A stretch of 19,713 bases of DNA from assembly GCA_050246435.1 (NCBI GenBank), contig JBFWWB010000045.1, positions 1-19,713 on the forward strand, read 5' to 3'. Each line of letters begins with the position of its first letter. The stretch's first letter is position 1. A program made the position numbers and the translations under genes. This document shows positions 1 to 7,559 of this stretch, piece after piece. The DNA comes from JAKFWI01 sp050246435 (GTDB taxonomy: Bacteria; Pseudomonadota; Alphaproteobacteria; Caulobacterales; Aquidulcibacteraceae). The notes below the pieces were generated by a model. The model had not been told where the DNA came from and made no database searches. It saw nothing but the letters and a program-made list of their open reading frames with translations.

Positions 1-1
1 G

Positions 2-1591
2 ACGGTGGCGCTCTGTGCGCTCGCGCTCGTCGGCGCCGCTGCGATCGGCGTGGACATCGGATGGATCTATCTCAAAAGCCGCCAATTGCAGGGTGCGGCC
101 GACCTTGCCGCAATGGCTGCCGCCATGGAGCCGGCGAACGCCCGCGTACGCGCTGAAGCGGCCGCGCGCGCGAACGGCGTGACCGGCGCCGCACGCGTTC
201 TCGTCACGCTCGGCCGCTACGAAGCGGACGCCGCCAAGCCACGCGCGGAACGCTTCGTTCCCGGCCCAAATCCGAACGCGGCGCGCGTACGCATCGAGCA
301 GGAAGCGCCGCTTTTCTTCGCCGCCATGTTCGTGCGCAACGGCCGCATGCGCATTGCCCGCACCGCCACGGCGGCGCAGGCGCGCCTCGCCAGCTTCCAG
401 ATCGGCTCGCGTCTGCTGGCGCTGCGCGGCGGCGTTCCGAACGCGCTGCTGAGCGCGCTGACGGGCTCCACGGTTTCGCTGTCAGTGATGGATTATGACG
501 CGCTCGCCCATGCAGACGTGGACCTCTTCACGTATGTCGAGGCGCTGCGTGCCGATCTCGATCTACACGCCGCCACCTATGATCAAACGCTCCACACGCA
601 GATGGATTCCGGGCGCGCGCTGCGCGTCCTGGCGGATGCCCTCGATGCGAGCGGCGACGCCGGAGCCGCTCGCGTCATCGCGGCATTGGCCGATGCGGCG
701 GCCGGGCGCGGGCCGCTCGCGCTGGACGCGCTGCTGGATGTCGGCCCTTATGGCGCGCAAGACACGCTTGCCGATGCGCGCGGCGCCCGCTTGGGCGTCA
801 ATGCGCTCGATCTCGCAAACGCCATCCTCGAAATCGCCAACGGCGGCCGTCAGGTTGCGCTCGATCTCGGCGCCGGCGTTCCGGGATTAGCGCAAACGCG
901 CGCTTGGCTTGCCATCGGGGAACGGCCGAACAATTCTCCCTGGCTCGCGGTGACCGACGCGAAGACCGTGATCATCCGCACCGCGCAGATGCGTCTCTAT
1001 GTCGAAGCCGAACTCGCCGCTGCGGGCCTGGCGTCCGTGCGCTTGCCGGCGCTGATCGAGCTTGCTTCGGCGCAGGCGCGCCTGGAGGCCATAGAATGCG
1101 GCCACGCGCCCAACCGCCACCGCGTGACGCTATCGGTCGCGCCCAGCGTCGGCGCGCTTTCGATCGCCGACATCGACCGCAGCAAGCTCGCCGATTTCAA
1201 AACGCCGCTGGCGCGCAAGCCGGCGCGGTTGGCGCAAGCCGTGCTGCTGACCATCGAAGGCCAGGCCCACGCCGACCTCGGCGGCCTGGAATGGCGCGAC
1301 GTGATCTTCGACGGCGCGGACATCGCAAACGGGACCGTGAAAACCGTACAGACGCGCGATATCGCGCAGGCGACGGTCGCCACATTGATGGACAGCCTCA
1401 CGCTGCAGGTGAAGCCGCTGGCGCTGAACGCAAATGCGCTCACCGCGGCGCTCGCGCCCGTGCTGCGGACGGCGGCGCCGGCGCTCGACGGCCTGATCAA
1501 CACGCTCAGCGACCTTCTGGGCGTGCGCCTCGGCGAAGCGGATGTGCGCATCAACGGCGTGCGCTGCCGTGGAGCCGCACTTGTGGGTTGA
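2..1591 (+). CDS. TadG-like pilus assembly protein, 5' end cut by window edge
   Basis: The frame is open to the left edge, so the first residues (the cytoplasmic start and part of the membrane anchor) are missing; the first in-window GTG at 5 is probably internal. What remains opens with a hydrophobic stretch (ALVGAAAIGVDIGWIYL) followed by KSRQLQGAADLAAMAAA. That is the classic TadE/TadG-type anchor, in which one transmembrane helix is followed by a D-x-G...R/K-x-LQ-x-AAD-x-AA-x-AA motif. About 500 residues of Ala/Leu-rich, predicted envelope-exposed sequence follow, ending in LGEADVRINGVRCRGAALVG. Proteins of this layout (TadG-related, DUF2134/COG4655 type) are predicted to sit in the inner membrane and support Flp/Tad pilus assembly, but this subgroup is poorly characterised. 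I see no von Willebrand A (DxSxS) motif. No other tad gene is in the window, so linkage to a tad cluster is unknown. It ends 4 bp before the convergent ABC gene. Confidence 0.75.
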   Translation, partial: TVALCALALVGAAAIGVDIGWIYLKSRQLQGAADLAAMAAAMEPANARVRAEAAARANGVTGAARVLVTLGRYEADAAKPRAERFVPGPNPNAARVRIEQEAPLFFAAMFVRNGRMRIARTATAAQARLASFQIGSRLLALRGGVPNALLSALTGSTVSLSVMDYDALAHADVDLFTYVEALRADLDLHAATYDQTLHTQMDSGRALRVLADALDASGDAGAARVIAALADAAAGRGPLALDALLDVGPYGAQDTLADARGARLGVNALDLANAILEIANGGRQVALDLGAGVPGLAQTRAWLAIGERPNNSPWLAVTDAKTVIIRTAQMRLYVEAELAAAGLASVRLPALIELASAQARLEAIECGHAPNRHRVTLSVAPSVGALSIADIDRSKLADFKTPLARKPARLAQAVLLTIEGQAHADLGGLEWRDVIFDGADIANGTVKTVQTRDIAQATVATLMDSLTLQVKPLALNANALTAALAPVLRTAAPALDGLINTLSDLLGVRLGEADVRINGVRCRGAALVG

Positions 1592-1595
1592 AGCC

Positions 1596-3458
1596 TCAAA
1601 AAGCGTCGGCGAGCGCGGGCTGTTCCGCCTGGCGGCGCCAGAGTTCGGCATACTCGCCGTCGCGCGCCACAAGTTCGCTGTGGCTGCCACGCTCGACGAT
1701 GCGGCCGTCCTTCAGCACCACGATCTGGTCGGCGCCGGCGATAGTGGAAAGCCGGTGGGCGACGACGATCGTCGTGCGCCCGGCTGCGGCCGCCACGAGC
1801 GCGCGCTGGACGTCGGCCTCGGTGCGGCTGTCGAGCGAAGACGTCGCCTCATCGAGCACCAGGATAGGAGGATTGCGCAGCACCACGCGCGCGATGCCGA
1901 TGCGCTGCTTTTCGCCGCCGGATACTTTCAGCCCGCGCTCGCCCACGCGGGTTTCCCAACGCTGCGGCAGGTTTTCGATGAAGTCGAGCAATTGCGCACG
2001 CGCGGCCGCTTCTTCGAGCGCCGGCTGCTGCGCCTCGGGCGCGGCGTAGCCGATATTGTAGCCGATCGTATCGTTGAAGAGGACGACGTCCTGCGGCACC
2101 AGGCCGAGATTGGCGCGCAGGCTCGCCTGAGCAACGGTGCGGATGTCCTGCCCGTCGATCAGCACGCGGCCTGACTGCGGATCGTAGAAGCGCAGCAGCA
2201 GTTTGAGAACCGTGGACTTGCCCGCCCCGGAATGGCCGACGATGGCGGTGGTTTCACCAGCGCGGCAGGTGAAGGAAAGCGCCTCCACTCCCTGCTCGCG
2301 CCCTTCGTGGGTGAAGCTCACATTTTCGAAGCGGACCTCGCCTGCGCCCACGCGCAGCGGCTTCGCGCCAGGCGCATCGGCGATGTCGGGCTTCATGTCG
2401 ATCAGCGCGAACATCTTCTCGACGTCGATCGCGGATTGCTTGATCTCGCGATAGGCCATGCCCAGCATGTTGAGCGGGGCGTAGATATTGATCATGTACA
2501 TGATCACGGCGGTGACGTCGCCCGGGCCCATCTTGCCCTGCATCGCCAGCCAACCGGCGAACCCGACCATCGCGAAAAGCCCGACGTTCATCACCGCGGC
2601 CTGCACGATGTTGAGCACCACAAGGGAGGTGTTCGCGCGCACCGCCGCGTTGGCGTAAGCCGCGAGCGCGCGATCGAATCGTGCGGTTTCGCGCGCCTCC
2701 GAGCCGAACGCCTTCACCGTTTCGTAGTTCAACAGCGAATCCACGGCGCGGCCGGAGGCCTCCGTGTCGGCCTCGTTCATCAGCCGGCGGTGCTGCAGGC
2801 GCCATTCCGTGACGCCGAAGGTGAGCCACGCATAGATCGCCACCGTGACGGCGGCCATCACGCCGAACTGCCAGGCGAAATGGAACGCCAGCAGCCCCGC
2901 CACAAGCAGCAGCTCAAGAAAGGTCGGCCCGATATTGAAGCCCAGGAAGCGCAGCAGAAAATCGATGGCGCGGATGCCGCGCTCGATCGTGCGGAACACA
3001 GCGCCCGTGCGCTTCGTTTGATGGAAGCTCACGGACAGGGAATGCACATGCTCGAACACGCGCGCGCCGGCGCGGCGCTGAGCCTCCTGGCTTACGGGCG
3101 CGAAAATCGCGTCGCGCAGGTTCGGCAGCGCGGTGGAGCCGAAGCGCAAGCCCGCCCACGCCATGATAAGGCCCGCGAACAGCATCGGCGCGCCGCCCTG
3201 CGCGTCATGGCGCGCCAGGCGATTGATCGCATCGGCCAGCACCAGCGGCGAGGCCACCGCCAGCAGCTTGCCGCCCAGGGTCAGCGCCAGCGAAGCCCAC
3301 AGGCGCAAGCGGATTTCTGTGGATTTCAGCCCGCCGATCAGCGCCATGATGCGCTGCAGCGCAGTCAGCAATTTCGGCGATCCGCCCGTCTCCGCGGCCT
3401 CGCCTTCCGGCGAAGACGCGCTCCCGCGATGAAATCGCTCCGATATCGGCCGCCTCAT
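1596..3458 (-). CDS. Atm1/ABCB7-type ABC exporter (fused permease and ATPase)
   Basis: This is a 620-residue half-transporter with a transmembrane domain at about residues 45-345 and a nucleotide-binding domain at about 370-610. The ATPase has all key elements: Walker A GHSGAGKST (408-416), ABC signature SGGEKQR (513-519), Walker B ILVLDE (532-537) with the D-loop SSLD, and an H-loop AHRLST with His 568. In the permease, NYETVKAFGSE (244-254) is diagnostic of the Atm1/HMT1 branch. Members in mitochondria and alphaproteobacteria (such as the Novosphingobium Atm1 structure) form homodimers and export glutathione derivatives, including metal-glutathione complexes, and take part in Fe-S or metal homeostasis. 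The substrate here is inferred from family only. The first 25-30 residues are hydrophilic and poorly typical, so a later start is possible. The ATG at 3458 has a GAAGG-like sequence just upstream. The gene is convergent with the TadG-like gene and divergent from the LOG gene. Confidence 0.93.
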   Translation of the reverse strand: MRRPISERFHRGSASSPEGEAAETGGSPKLLTALQRIMALIGGLKSTEIRLRLWASLALTLGGKLLAVASPLVLADAINRLARHDAQGGAPMLFAGLIMAWAGLRFGSTALPNLRDAIFAPVSQEAQRRAGARVFEHVHSLSVSFHQTKRTGAVFRTIERGIRAIDFLLRFLGFNIGPTFLELLLVAGLLAFHFAWQFGVMAAVTVAIYAWLTFGVTEWRLQHRRLMNEADTEASGRAVDSLLNYETVKAFGSEARETARFDRALAAYANAAVRANTSLVVLNIVQAAVMNVGLFAMVGFAGWLAMQGKMGPGDVTAVIMYMINIYAPLNMLGMAYREIKQSAIDVEKMFALIDMKPDIADAPGAKPLRVGAGEVRFENVSFTHEGREQGVEALSFTCRAGETTAIVGHSGAGKSTVLKLLLRFYDPQSGRVLIDGQDIRTVAQASLRANLGLVPQDVVLFNDTIGYNIGYAAPEAQQPALEEAAARAQLLDFIENLPQRWETRVGERGLKVSGGEKQRIGIARVVLRNPPILVLDEATSSLDSRTEADVQRALVAAAAGRTTIVVAHRLSTIAGADQIVVLKDGRIVERGSHSELVARDGEYAELWRRQAEQPALADAF

Positions 3459-3573
3459 GCCCTTCAGCTAGGCGCCCTTGGCCTCCGGCGCAATCACGCG
3501 TTTGCGAGGTTTTGGCCGCAATCGCGGCGCCCGCCGCCCGGTTTGCGCCGCAGAGCCGCGCTCCAATGGCCCC

Positions 3574-4179
3574 ATGAAAGCTAGAAAAGTCACGGAATCG
3601 GCCGACAACCTCGAACCCATGCCCGGCCGCCCCTATTCCGTTTGCGTCTATTGCGGCTCCTCCAACGACGCCGATCCCGCCTATCTCGATCTCGCCCGCC
3701 GGTTCGGCGCGGCGATGGCGGCGCGGGGGTGGCGGCTGGTCTATGGCGGGGGCCGCGTGGGCCTGATGGGCGCTGCGGCCAGTGCGGCGCATGCCGCCGG
3801 CGGCGGCGTGCTGGGCGTGATGCCGAATTTCCTCGCGCGCCGCGAGATCGTGTACGAGGCGGTCGAGCACCGCATGGTCGAGACCATGCATGAGCGTAAA
3901 GCGATCATGTTCGATGAGAGCGACGCGTTCGTGGCGCTGCCCGGCGGCATCGGCACCCTGGAAGAAATCGTCGAAGTGCTTTCCTGGCGGCGGCTCGACC
4001 TGCACCAGAAGCCCATCATCCTCTGCTCGGAGGACGATTTCTGGGCGCCGCTCTTCCATCTCATCGATCACACGGTGATGGCGAAGCTGACGACGCAATC
4101 CTTTGCGCGCTCCATCGTCGATGCGCGCTCGATGGAGGATTGTTTCGCCGTGCTCGAGGCGGCGCGCGCCGCCGCCTAG
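3574..4179 (+). CDS. LOG-family protein (TIGR00730; cytokinin riboside monophosphate hydrolase type)
   Basis: This is a small cytosolic Rossmann-like protein of the LOG ('lonely guy') family, formerly mis-annotated as lysine decarboxylase. Visible family marks are SVCVYCGSS near the N terminus, the glycine-rich GGGRVGLMG (58-66 from this start), MHERK (105-109) and the signature PGGIGTLEE (123-131), whose residues bind the nucleotide phosphate and carry the catalytic Glu. Characterised members hydrolyse the N-glycosidic bond of nucleoside monophosphates or cytokinin ribotides to release the base. In free-living bacteria the physiological substrate is usually unknown. The start is uncertain: ATG at 3574 gives 201 residues, ATG at 3619 gives 186 (closer to typical length, starting MPGRPYSVCVYCGSS), and neither has a clear Shine-Dalgarno site. 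The stop TAG at 4177-4179 interlocks with the gltX stop on the other strand. Confidence 0.92.
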   Translation: MKARKVTESADNLEPMPGRPYSVCVYCGSSNDADPAYLDLARRFGAAMAARGWRLVYGGGRVGLMGAAASAAHAAGGGVLGVMPNFLARREIVYEAVEHRMVETMHERKAIMFDESDAFVALPGGIGTLEEIVEVLSWRRLDLHQKPIILCSEDDFWAPLFHLIDHTVMAKLTTQSFARSIVDARSMEDCFAVLEAARAAA

Positions 4180-5513
4180 GCGCGCTGGCCCGCCAGCCGC
4201 GCGCGGACCTTCGCCTCGGGCATCAACGCGAACAATTTCGGCATCTCCGGGCCATGCGGCATGCCCGTCAGCGCCAAGCGCAGCGGCATGAAAAGCTGAC
4301 GGCCCTTGGCGCCGGTTTTCGCCTTCACCGCTTCGGTCCAGGCGTTCCACGTCGTCTCATCGTACGGCGCAGGCGGCAGCACGCTGGCGGCGTTCGCCAG
4401 GAACGCCGCATCCTCCACCACGGGCGCTACGACGCCGGAGACGATCTCGCCCCAGCGCGCCGCATCCGCAAACACCGTCAGATTGCCGCGCACGGCGCGC
4501 CAGAAGTCCTCGCCCAGATCGCAGCCCAGCGCGGCCAGGCGCGGCTTTGCGGCGGCGTATTCCATCGCGTGCAGCGTTTCCGCATTGACGCGCTTCAGTT
4601 CCTCCACATCGAAACGCGCCGGCGCGCGGCCGATCTTTTCCCAGCTCAATTCCTGCGCGAGCGTTTCGAGATCGGGCCGTGCGCGCACGGGATCGGACGT
4701 GCCGATCTTCGCAAGGTGCGACACGATCGCCAACGGCTCCAGCCCCTCTTCGCGGAAGCTTTCGATCGACAGCGAACCAAGCCGCTTGGACAGCCCCTCG
4801 CCATCGGCGCCCACCATCAGCGGGTGGTGCGCGAACGCCGGCGGTTCGGCGCCCAGCGCCTTGAATATCTCAATCTGCACGCCGGTGTTGGTGACGTGAT
4901 CCTCACCGCGGATGATGTGGCTCATCGTGAGTTCGATATCGTCGACCACGGAGGGCAGTGTGTAGAGGAAAGCGCCGTCCTCCCGGATCAGCACCGGATC
5001 GGAAAGCGACCCTGTCTCCACAGTCTGGCGCCCGCGGATCAGATCGTCCCACTCCACGCGCGCGCCGGATAATTTGAAGCGCCAATGCGGCTTGCGTCCC
5101 TGCGCTTCGAAGGCGGCGCGGTCCGCCGGAGTAAGCTGCAGCGCGGTGCGGTCATAGATCGGCGGGCGCCCGCGCGCCTGCGCGATGCGCCGCTTGCGCT
5201 CCAATTCTTCTTCCGTGTCGTACGCGGGATAGAGCCGGCCCGCCGCGATCAGCGCATCGCGCGCGGCCTCATACGAAGGAAACCGCGCCGATTGGCTATA
5301 GGTTTCGCTCCATTCCAAGCCCAACCAGGCGAGATCGGCACGGATGCCGTCTTCAAACGCCTTGGTGGAGCGCGCGAGATCGGTGTCGTCGATGCGCAGC
5401 ACGAAACGGCCGCCTTCGCGGCGCGCGAACAGATAATTGAGCGCCGCCGAGCGGATATTGCCGACATGCAGCCGCCCTGTGGGCGAGGGCGCGAAGCGAA
5501 CGCGAACGGTCAT
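4176..5513 (-). CDS. gltX: Glutamyl-tRNA synthetase
   Basis: This class I aminoacyl-tRNA synthetase ligates glutamate to tRNA-Glu (and possibly tRNA-Gln) in the cytosol. It has 445 residues. The N terminus carries APSPTGRLHVGNIR, with the HIGH-type motif HVGN at 16-19. IDDTD (41-45) follows, then the strongly conserved SHIIRGEDHVTNT (198-210) and LSKRLGS (241-247), the KMSKS equivalent. The short C-terminal part (about 300-445) is the anticodon-binding region. Where E. coli GltX has zinc-ligand cysteines, this protein reads YPAYDTEEE, so no zinc site is expected. The start is well supported: AAGGA lies 5 nt upstream of the ATG at 5513 (plus-strand TCCTT at 5519-5523), and homology begins at residue 2. 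Many alphaproteobacteria carry two GltX paralogues with different tRNA preference; one gene alone cannot show whether that applies here. Divergent from the oxidoreductase gene. Confidence 0.96.
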   Translation of the reverse strand: MTVRVRFAPSPTGRLHVGNIRSAALNYLFARREGGRFVLRIDDTDLARSTKAFEDGIRADLAWLGLEWSETYSQSARFPSYEAARDALIAAGRLYPAYDTEEELERKRRIAQARGRPPIYDRTALQLTPADRAAFEAQGRKPHWRFKLSGARVEWDDLIRGRQTVETGSLSDPVLIREDGAFLYTLPSVVDDIELTMSHIIRGEDHVTNTGVQIEIFKALGAEPPAFAHHPLMVGADGEGLSKRLGSLSIESFREEGLEPLAIVSHLAKIGTSDPVRARPDLETLAQELSWEKIGRAPARFDVEELKRVNAETLHAMEYAAAKPRLAALGCDLGEDFWRAVRGNLTVFADAARWGEIVSGVVAPVVEDAAFLANAASVLPPAPYDETTWNAWTEAVKAKTGAKGRQLFMPLRLALTGMPHGPEMPKLFALMPEAKVRARLAGQRA

Positions 5514-5559
5514 GGACGTCCTTGGATGCGATGGCGCGCTTATCGGCCCTGGGGGACGC

Positions 5560-5588
5560 TTGGACAAGCCGCGGCGCAGCCCTACAAC
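5560..5588 (+). promoter_or_regulatory. Possible sigma-70-like promoter for the oxidoreductase gene
   Basis: TTGGAC at 5560-5565 and TACAAC at 5583-5588 are separated by exactly 17 bp, inside the 124-bp gap between divergent gltX and the oxidoreductase. The match to TTGACA/TATAAT is partial (about 3 of 6 and 4 of 6). It lies about 50 bp before the ATG at 5638. This is a sequence resemblance only. Confidence 0.25.
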
Positions 5589-5637
5589 CCCGTCCCATCG
5601 CCGCCGCCCATCGGCCCCGCGCCTGGAGTTTGCCTGC

Positions 5638-6624
5638 ATGCCGCCTGCGCCGAGCCGTGAGATCCGCCTTGTCGCACGGCCTGTCGGGTTGCCGCGGCCG
5701 GACGATTTCGAGCTCGCGCTGCACGAAGCGCCCGCACCCGCCGCCGGCGAGGTCCAGGTGCGAAACCTCTGGATGTCGGTGGACCCATACATGCGCGGCC
5801 GCCTGGCCGGCGCGGAGACGCTGGGCGCGCCCCCGGCAGGCTCCGCGCTGGGGCGCGTGACGGCTTCCGCGGATCCCGCCTTCCGCGAAGGCGATGTGGT
5901 GCGCAGCATGCTGGGCTGGCGTGAGGCCTTCACCGCGCCTGCCGCAGCGCTCACGAAGCTCCCGCAAGACGGCCTCGCCCTGGAGACCCATCTTTCCGCG
6001 CTGGGGCGCACCGGCATGTCGGCCTGGGTGGGCCTCGTGCGCATCGCGCAGATCAAGAGCGGGGACGTCGTGTTCGTTTCCGGCGCAGCCGGCGCGGTGG
6101 GCATGATCGCCTGCCAGATCGCCAAGGCGTTGGGATGCCGTGTGATCGCTACGGCGGGGTCGCCGGCGAAAGCGCAATGGCTCGAAAGCCTCGCCGCCGA
6201 CGCTGTGGTGAATTACAAAACCGCGCCCGACCTGCACGCGGCGCTGGCGAAGGCCGCCCCGGATGGGATCGACGTCTATTTCGACAATGTCGGCGGCGCG
6301 CACCTGGAGGCCGCAATAGAACTCGCCCGCCCGTTCGCCCGCTTCGTGATTTGCGGCATGATCTCGCAATACAACGACGAAACGCCGCCGCCCGGCCCGC
6401 GCAATCTTTTCGCGTTGGTCACCAAGCGCATACGCATGGAAGGCTTCATGCTGGGCGATCACCTTCACGAGGAAGAAGCGTTCCGTCAGGAAATGACGGC
6501 CTGGCTGAAGGCGGCGACGGTGCAGTCTCGCGAAACCGTCGTTCACGGTTTAGAGAATGCGGTCGGCGCATTCCTGGGGCTGTTTTCGGGTGAGAACACC
6601 GGCAAGATGCTCGTCAAGCTCTAG
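5638..6624 (+). CDS. NADP-dependent oxidoreductase, zinc-free medium-chain (MDR) family, CurA/leukotriene B4 dehydrogenase-like
   Basis: This is a 328-residue cytosolic reductase of the zinc-independent MDR superfamily. Members reduce the C=C bond of alpha,beta-unsaturated ketones and aldehydes with NADPH (prostaglandin reductase / CurA / YncB / YfmJ type). An N-terminal catalytic domain carries the family signature MSVDPYMRGRL (46-56). The Rossmann domain has the NADPH-binding SGAAGAVG (148-155), and the conserved YFDNVGG lies at 214-220, followed by ICGMISQYN (238-246). No zinc-ligand cysteines are visible, as expected for this branch. The start is supported by GGAG at 5625-5628, 9 nt upstream of the ATG, and by homology starting within the first dozen residues. 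The frame is open further upstream but that stretch is antisense to gltX. The DUF429-like gene follows after 44 bp on the same strand, so the two may be co-transcribed. Confidence 0.93.
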   Translation: MPPAPSREIRLVARPVGLPRPDDFELALHEAPAPAAGEVQVRNLWMSVDPYMRGRLAGAETLGAPPAGSALGRVTASADPAFREGDVVRSMLGWREAFTAPAAALTKLPQDGLALETHLSALGRTGMSAWVGLVRIAQIKSGDVVFVSGAAGAVGMIACQIAKALGCRVIATAGSPAKAQWLESLAADAVVNYKTAPDLHAALAKAAPDGIDVYFDNVGGAHLEAAIELARPFARFVICGMISQYNDETPPPGPRNLFALVTKRIRMEGFMLGDHLHEEEAFRQEMTAWLKAATVQSRETVVHGLENAVGAFLGLFSGENTGKMLVKL

Positions 6625-6668
6625 GGAAATCGCGCCTTCGCGGGCGCGCACGATCAAGGAACTCGCAA

Positions 6669-7559
6669 ATGGCGCGCCTCTTCGACGCGTATGTCATTGT
6701 GGATTGGAGTGCGGCCTCCAAGCCGACGACTGGCGCCGATTCCATCTGGATTTGCGCGCTGAAGCGCGACGTGCGCTTCCGCCTGACGCCGGTGTTGCAC
6801 AATCCCCCGACGCGCGCGGAGGCCGCAGCGCTCCTGCGCCAGATGCTTGCTGATTTTGCGCGCCTGGGCGAGCGCGCGCTGGTGGGTTTCGATTTTCCGT
6901 TGGGATTCCCGCGCGGCGCAGCGGCCGCGCTCAACTTGCAGAAGGCGCCGCCGTGGCGCGCCATGCTGGATTTCGTCGCCGCCGAAATGCGCGACAAGCC
7001 GGACAGCACGAACAACCGCTTCCAAATTGCGGCCAAGATGAACCGCCTGATGACCGGCGAGGCGTTCCCATTTTGGGGCGCGCCGGCGCGCGATGAGCAA
7101 ACGACGCTTAAGGCCAAGCGCGTGCGCGAGCACCACGAGGGCGATTTGCCGGAATTCCGCTACGCCGAGGCGGCGCTCAAGGGCGTGCAGTCGATCTGGA
7201 AGACCTATTATCAAGGCTCTGTCGGCGGCCAGGCGCTGACGGGCATGCCGATCGTGCGCCAACTCAAGGAAGCTGGCGGGGATCGCATCCGCATCTGGCC
7301 GTTCGAGACCGGTTGGCGGGCCTTGCACACGGAAGATCTAGACGGCGTCGAAGCGGTGTTCGCGGAGGTCTGGCCTTCGATGCTGGCGTCATCGCCCGCC
7401 GCCGGCGAAGTGAAAGATGCGGCCCAGGTGCGCGCCTTGGCGCAGCATTTCGCGGCGCTCGATGAGCAGAACCGGCTTGCAGCGCTCTTCGGTCCGCAAA
7501 AGCACGCTGCGCCGCGCGAAGTCGTGGAGAACGAAGAGGGCTGGATTCTAGGCGGCTGA
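6669..7559 (+). CDS. DUF429-like protein of unknown function (predicted RNase H-like fold)
   Basis: I recognise this 296-residue cytosolic protein only at the level of a DUF429-like family; relatives are sometimes labelled 'cobalamin biosynthesis protein CbiG', which I do not consider supported. The pattern fits an RNase H-like core with spaced acidic residues: Asp 12 in VIVDWSA, Asp 75 in VGFDFPLGFP, Glu 233 in FAEVWPS, and Glu 289/290 in NEEGWILGG at the very end. DUF429 proteins have been predicted to be nucleases on this basis, but no activity is established for this type. The central segment (about 110-200) is conserved-looking (STNNRFQIAAKMN, FWGAP, SVGGQALTGMP). The start is supported by AAGGA at 6656-6660, 8 nt before the ATG. 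It lies 44 bp after the oxidoreductase gene and overlaps the 3' end of the convergent MATE gene by 12 bp. Confidence 0.8.
   Translation: MARLFDAYVIVDWSAASKPTTGADSIWICALKRDVRFRLTPVLHNPPTRAEAAALLRQMLADFARLGERALVGFDFPLGFPRGAAAALNLQKAPPWRAMLDFVAAEMRDKPDSTNNRFQIAAKMNRLMTGEAFPFWGAPARDEQTTLKAKRVREHHEGDLPEFRYAEAALKGVQSIWKTYYQGSVGGQALTGMPIVRQLKEAGGDRIRIWPFETGWRALHTEDLDGVEAVFAEVWPSMLASSPAAGEVKDAAQVRALAQHFAALDEQNRLAALFGPQKHAAPREVVENEEGWILGG

Noticed and set aside
2232..3584. Open frame of 450 codons on the plus strand opposite the ABC exporter
   Set aside because: The composition is His/Arg/Gln-rich and no known fold is recognisable. The exporter on the minus strand has all ATPase motifs.
5514..6125. 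N-terminal extension of gltX upstream of 5513
   Set aside because: The frame stays open but is antisense to the oxidoreductase. Homology begins at the ATG at 5513, which has a good AAGGA site.
6631..6648. Small hairpin CGCGCC / GGCGCG between the oxidoreductase and the DUF429-like gene
   Set aside because: The stem is only 6 bp, with no T-run, in GC-rich DNA; too weak to call a terminator.
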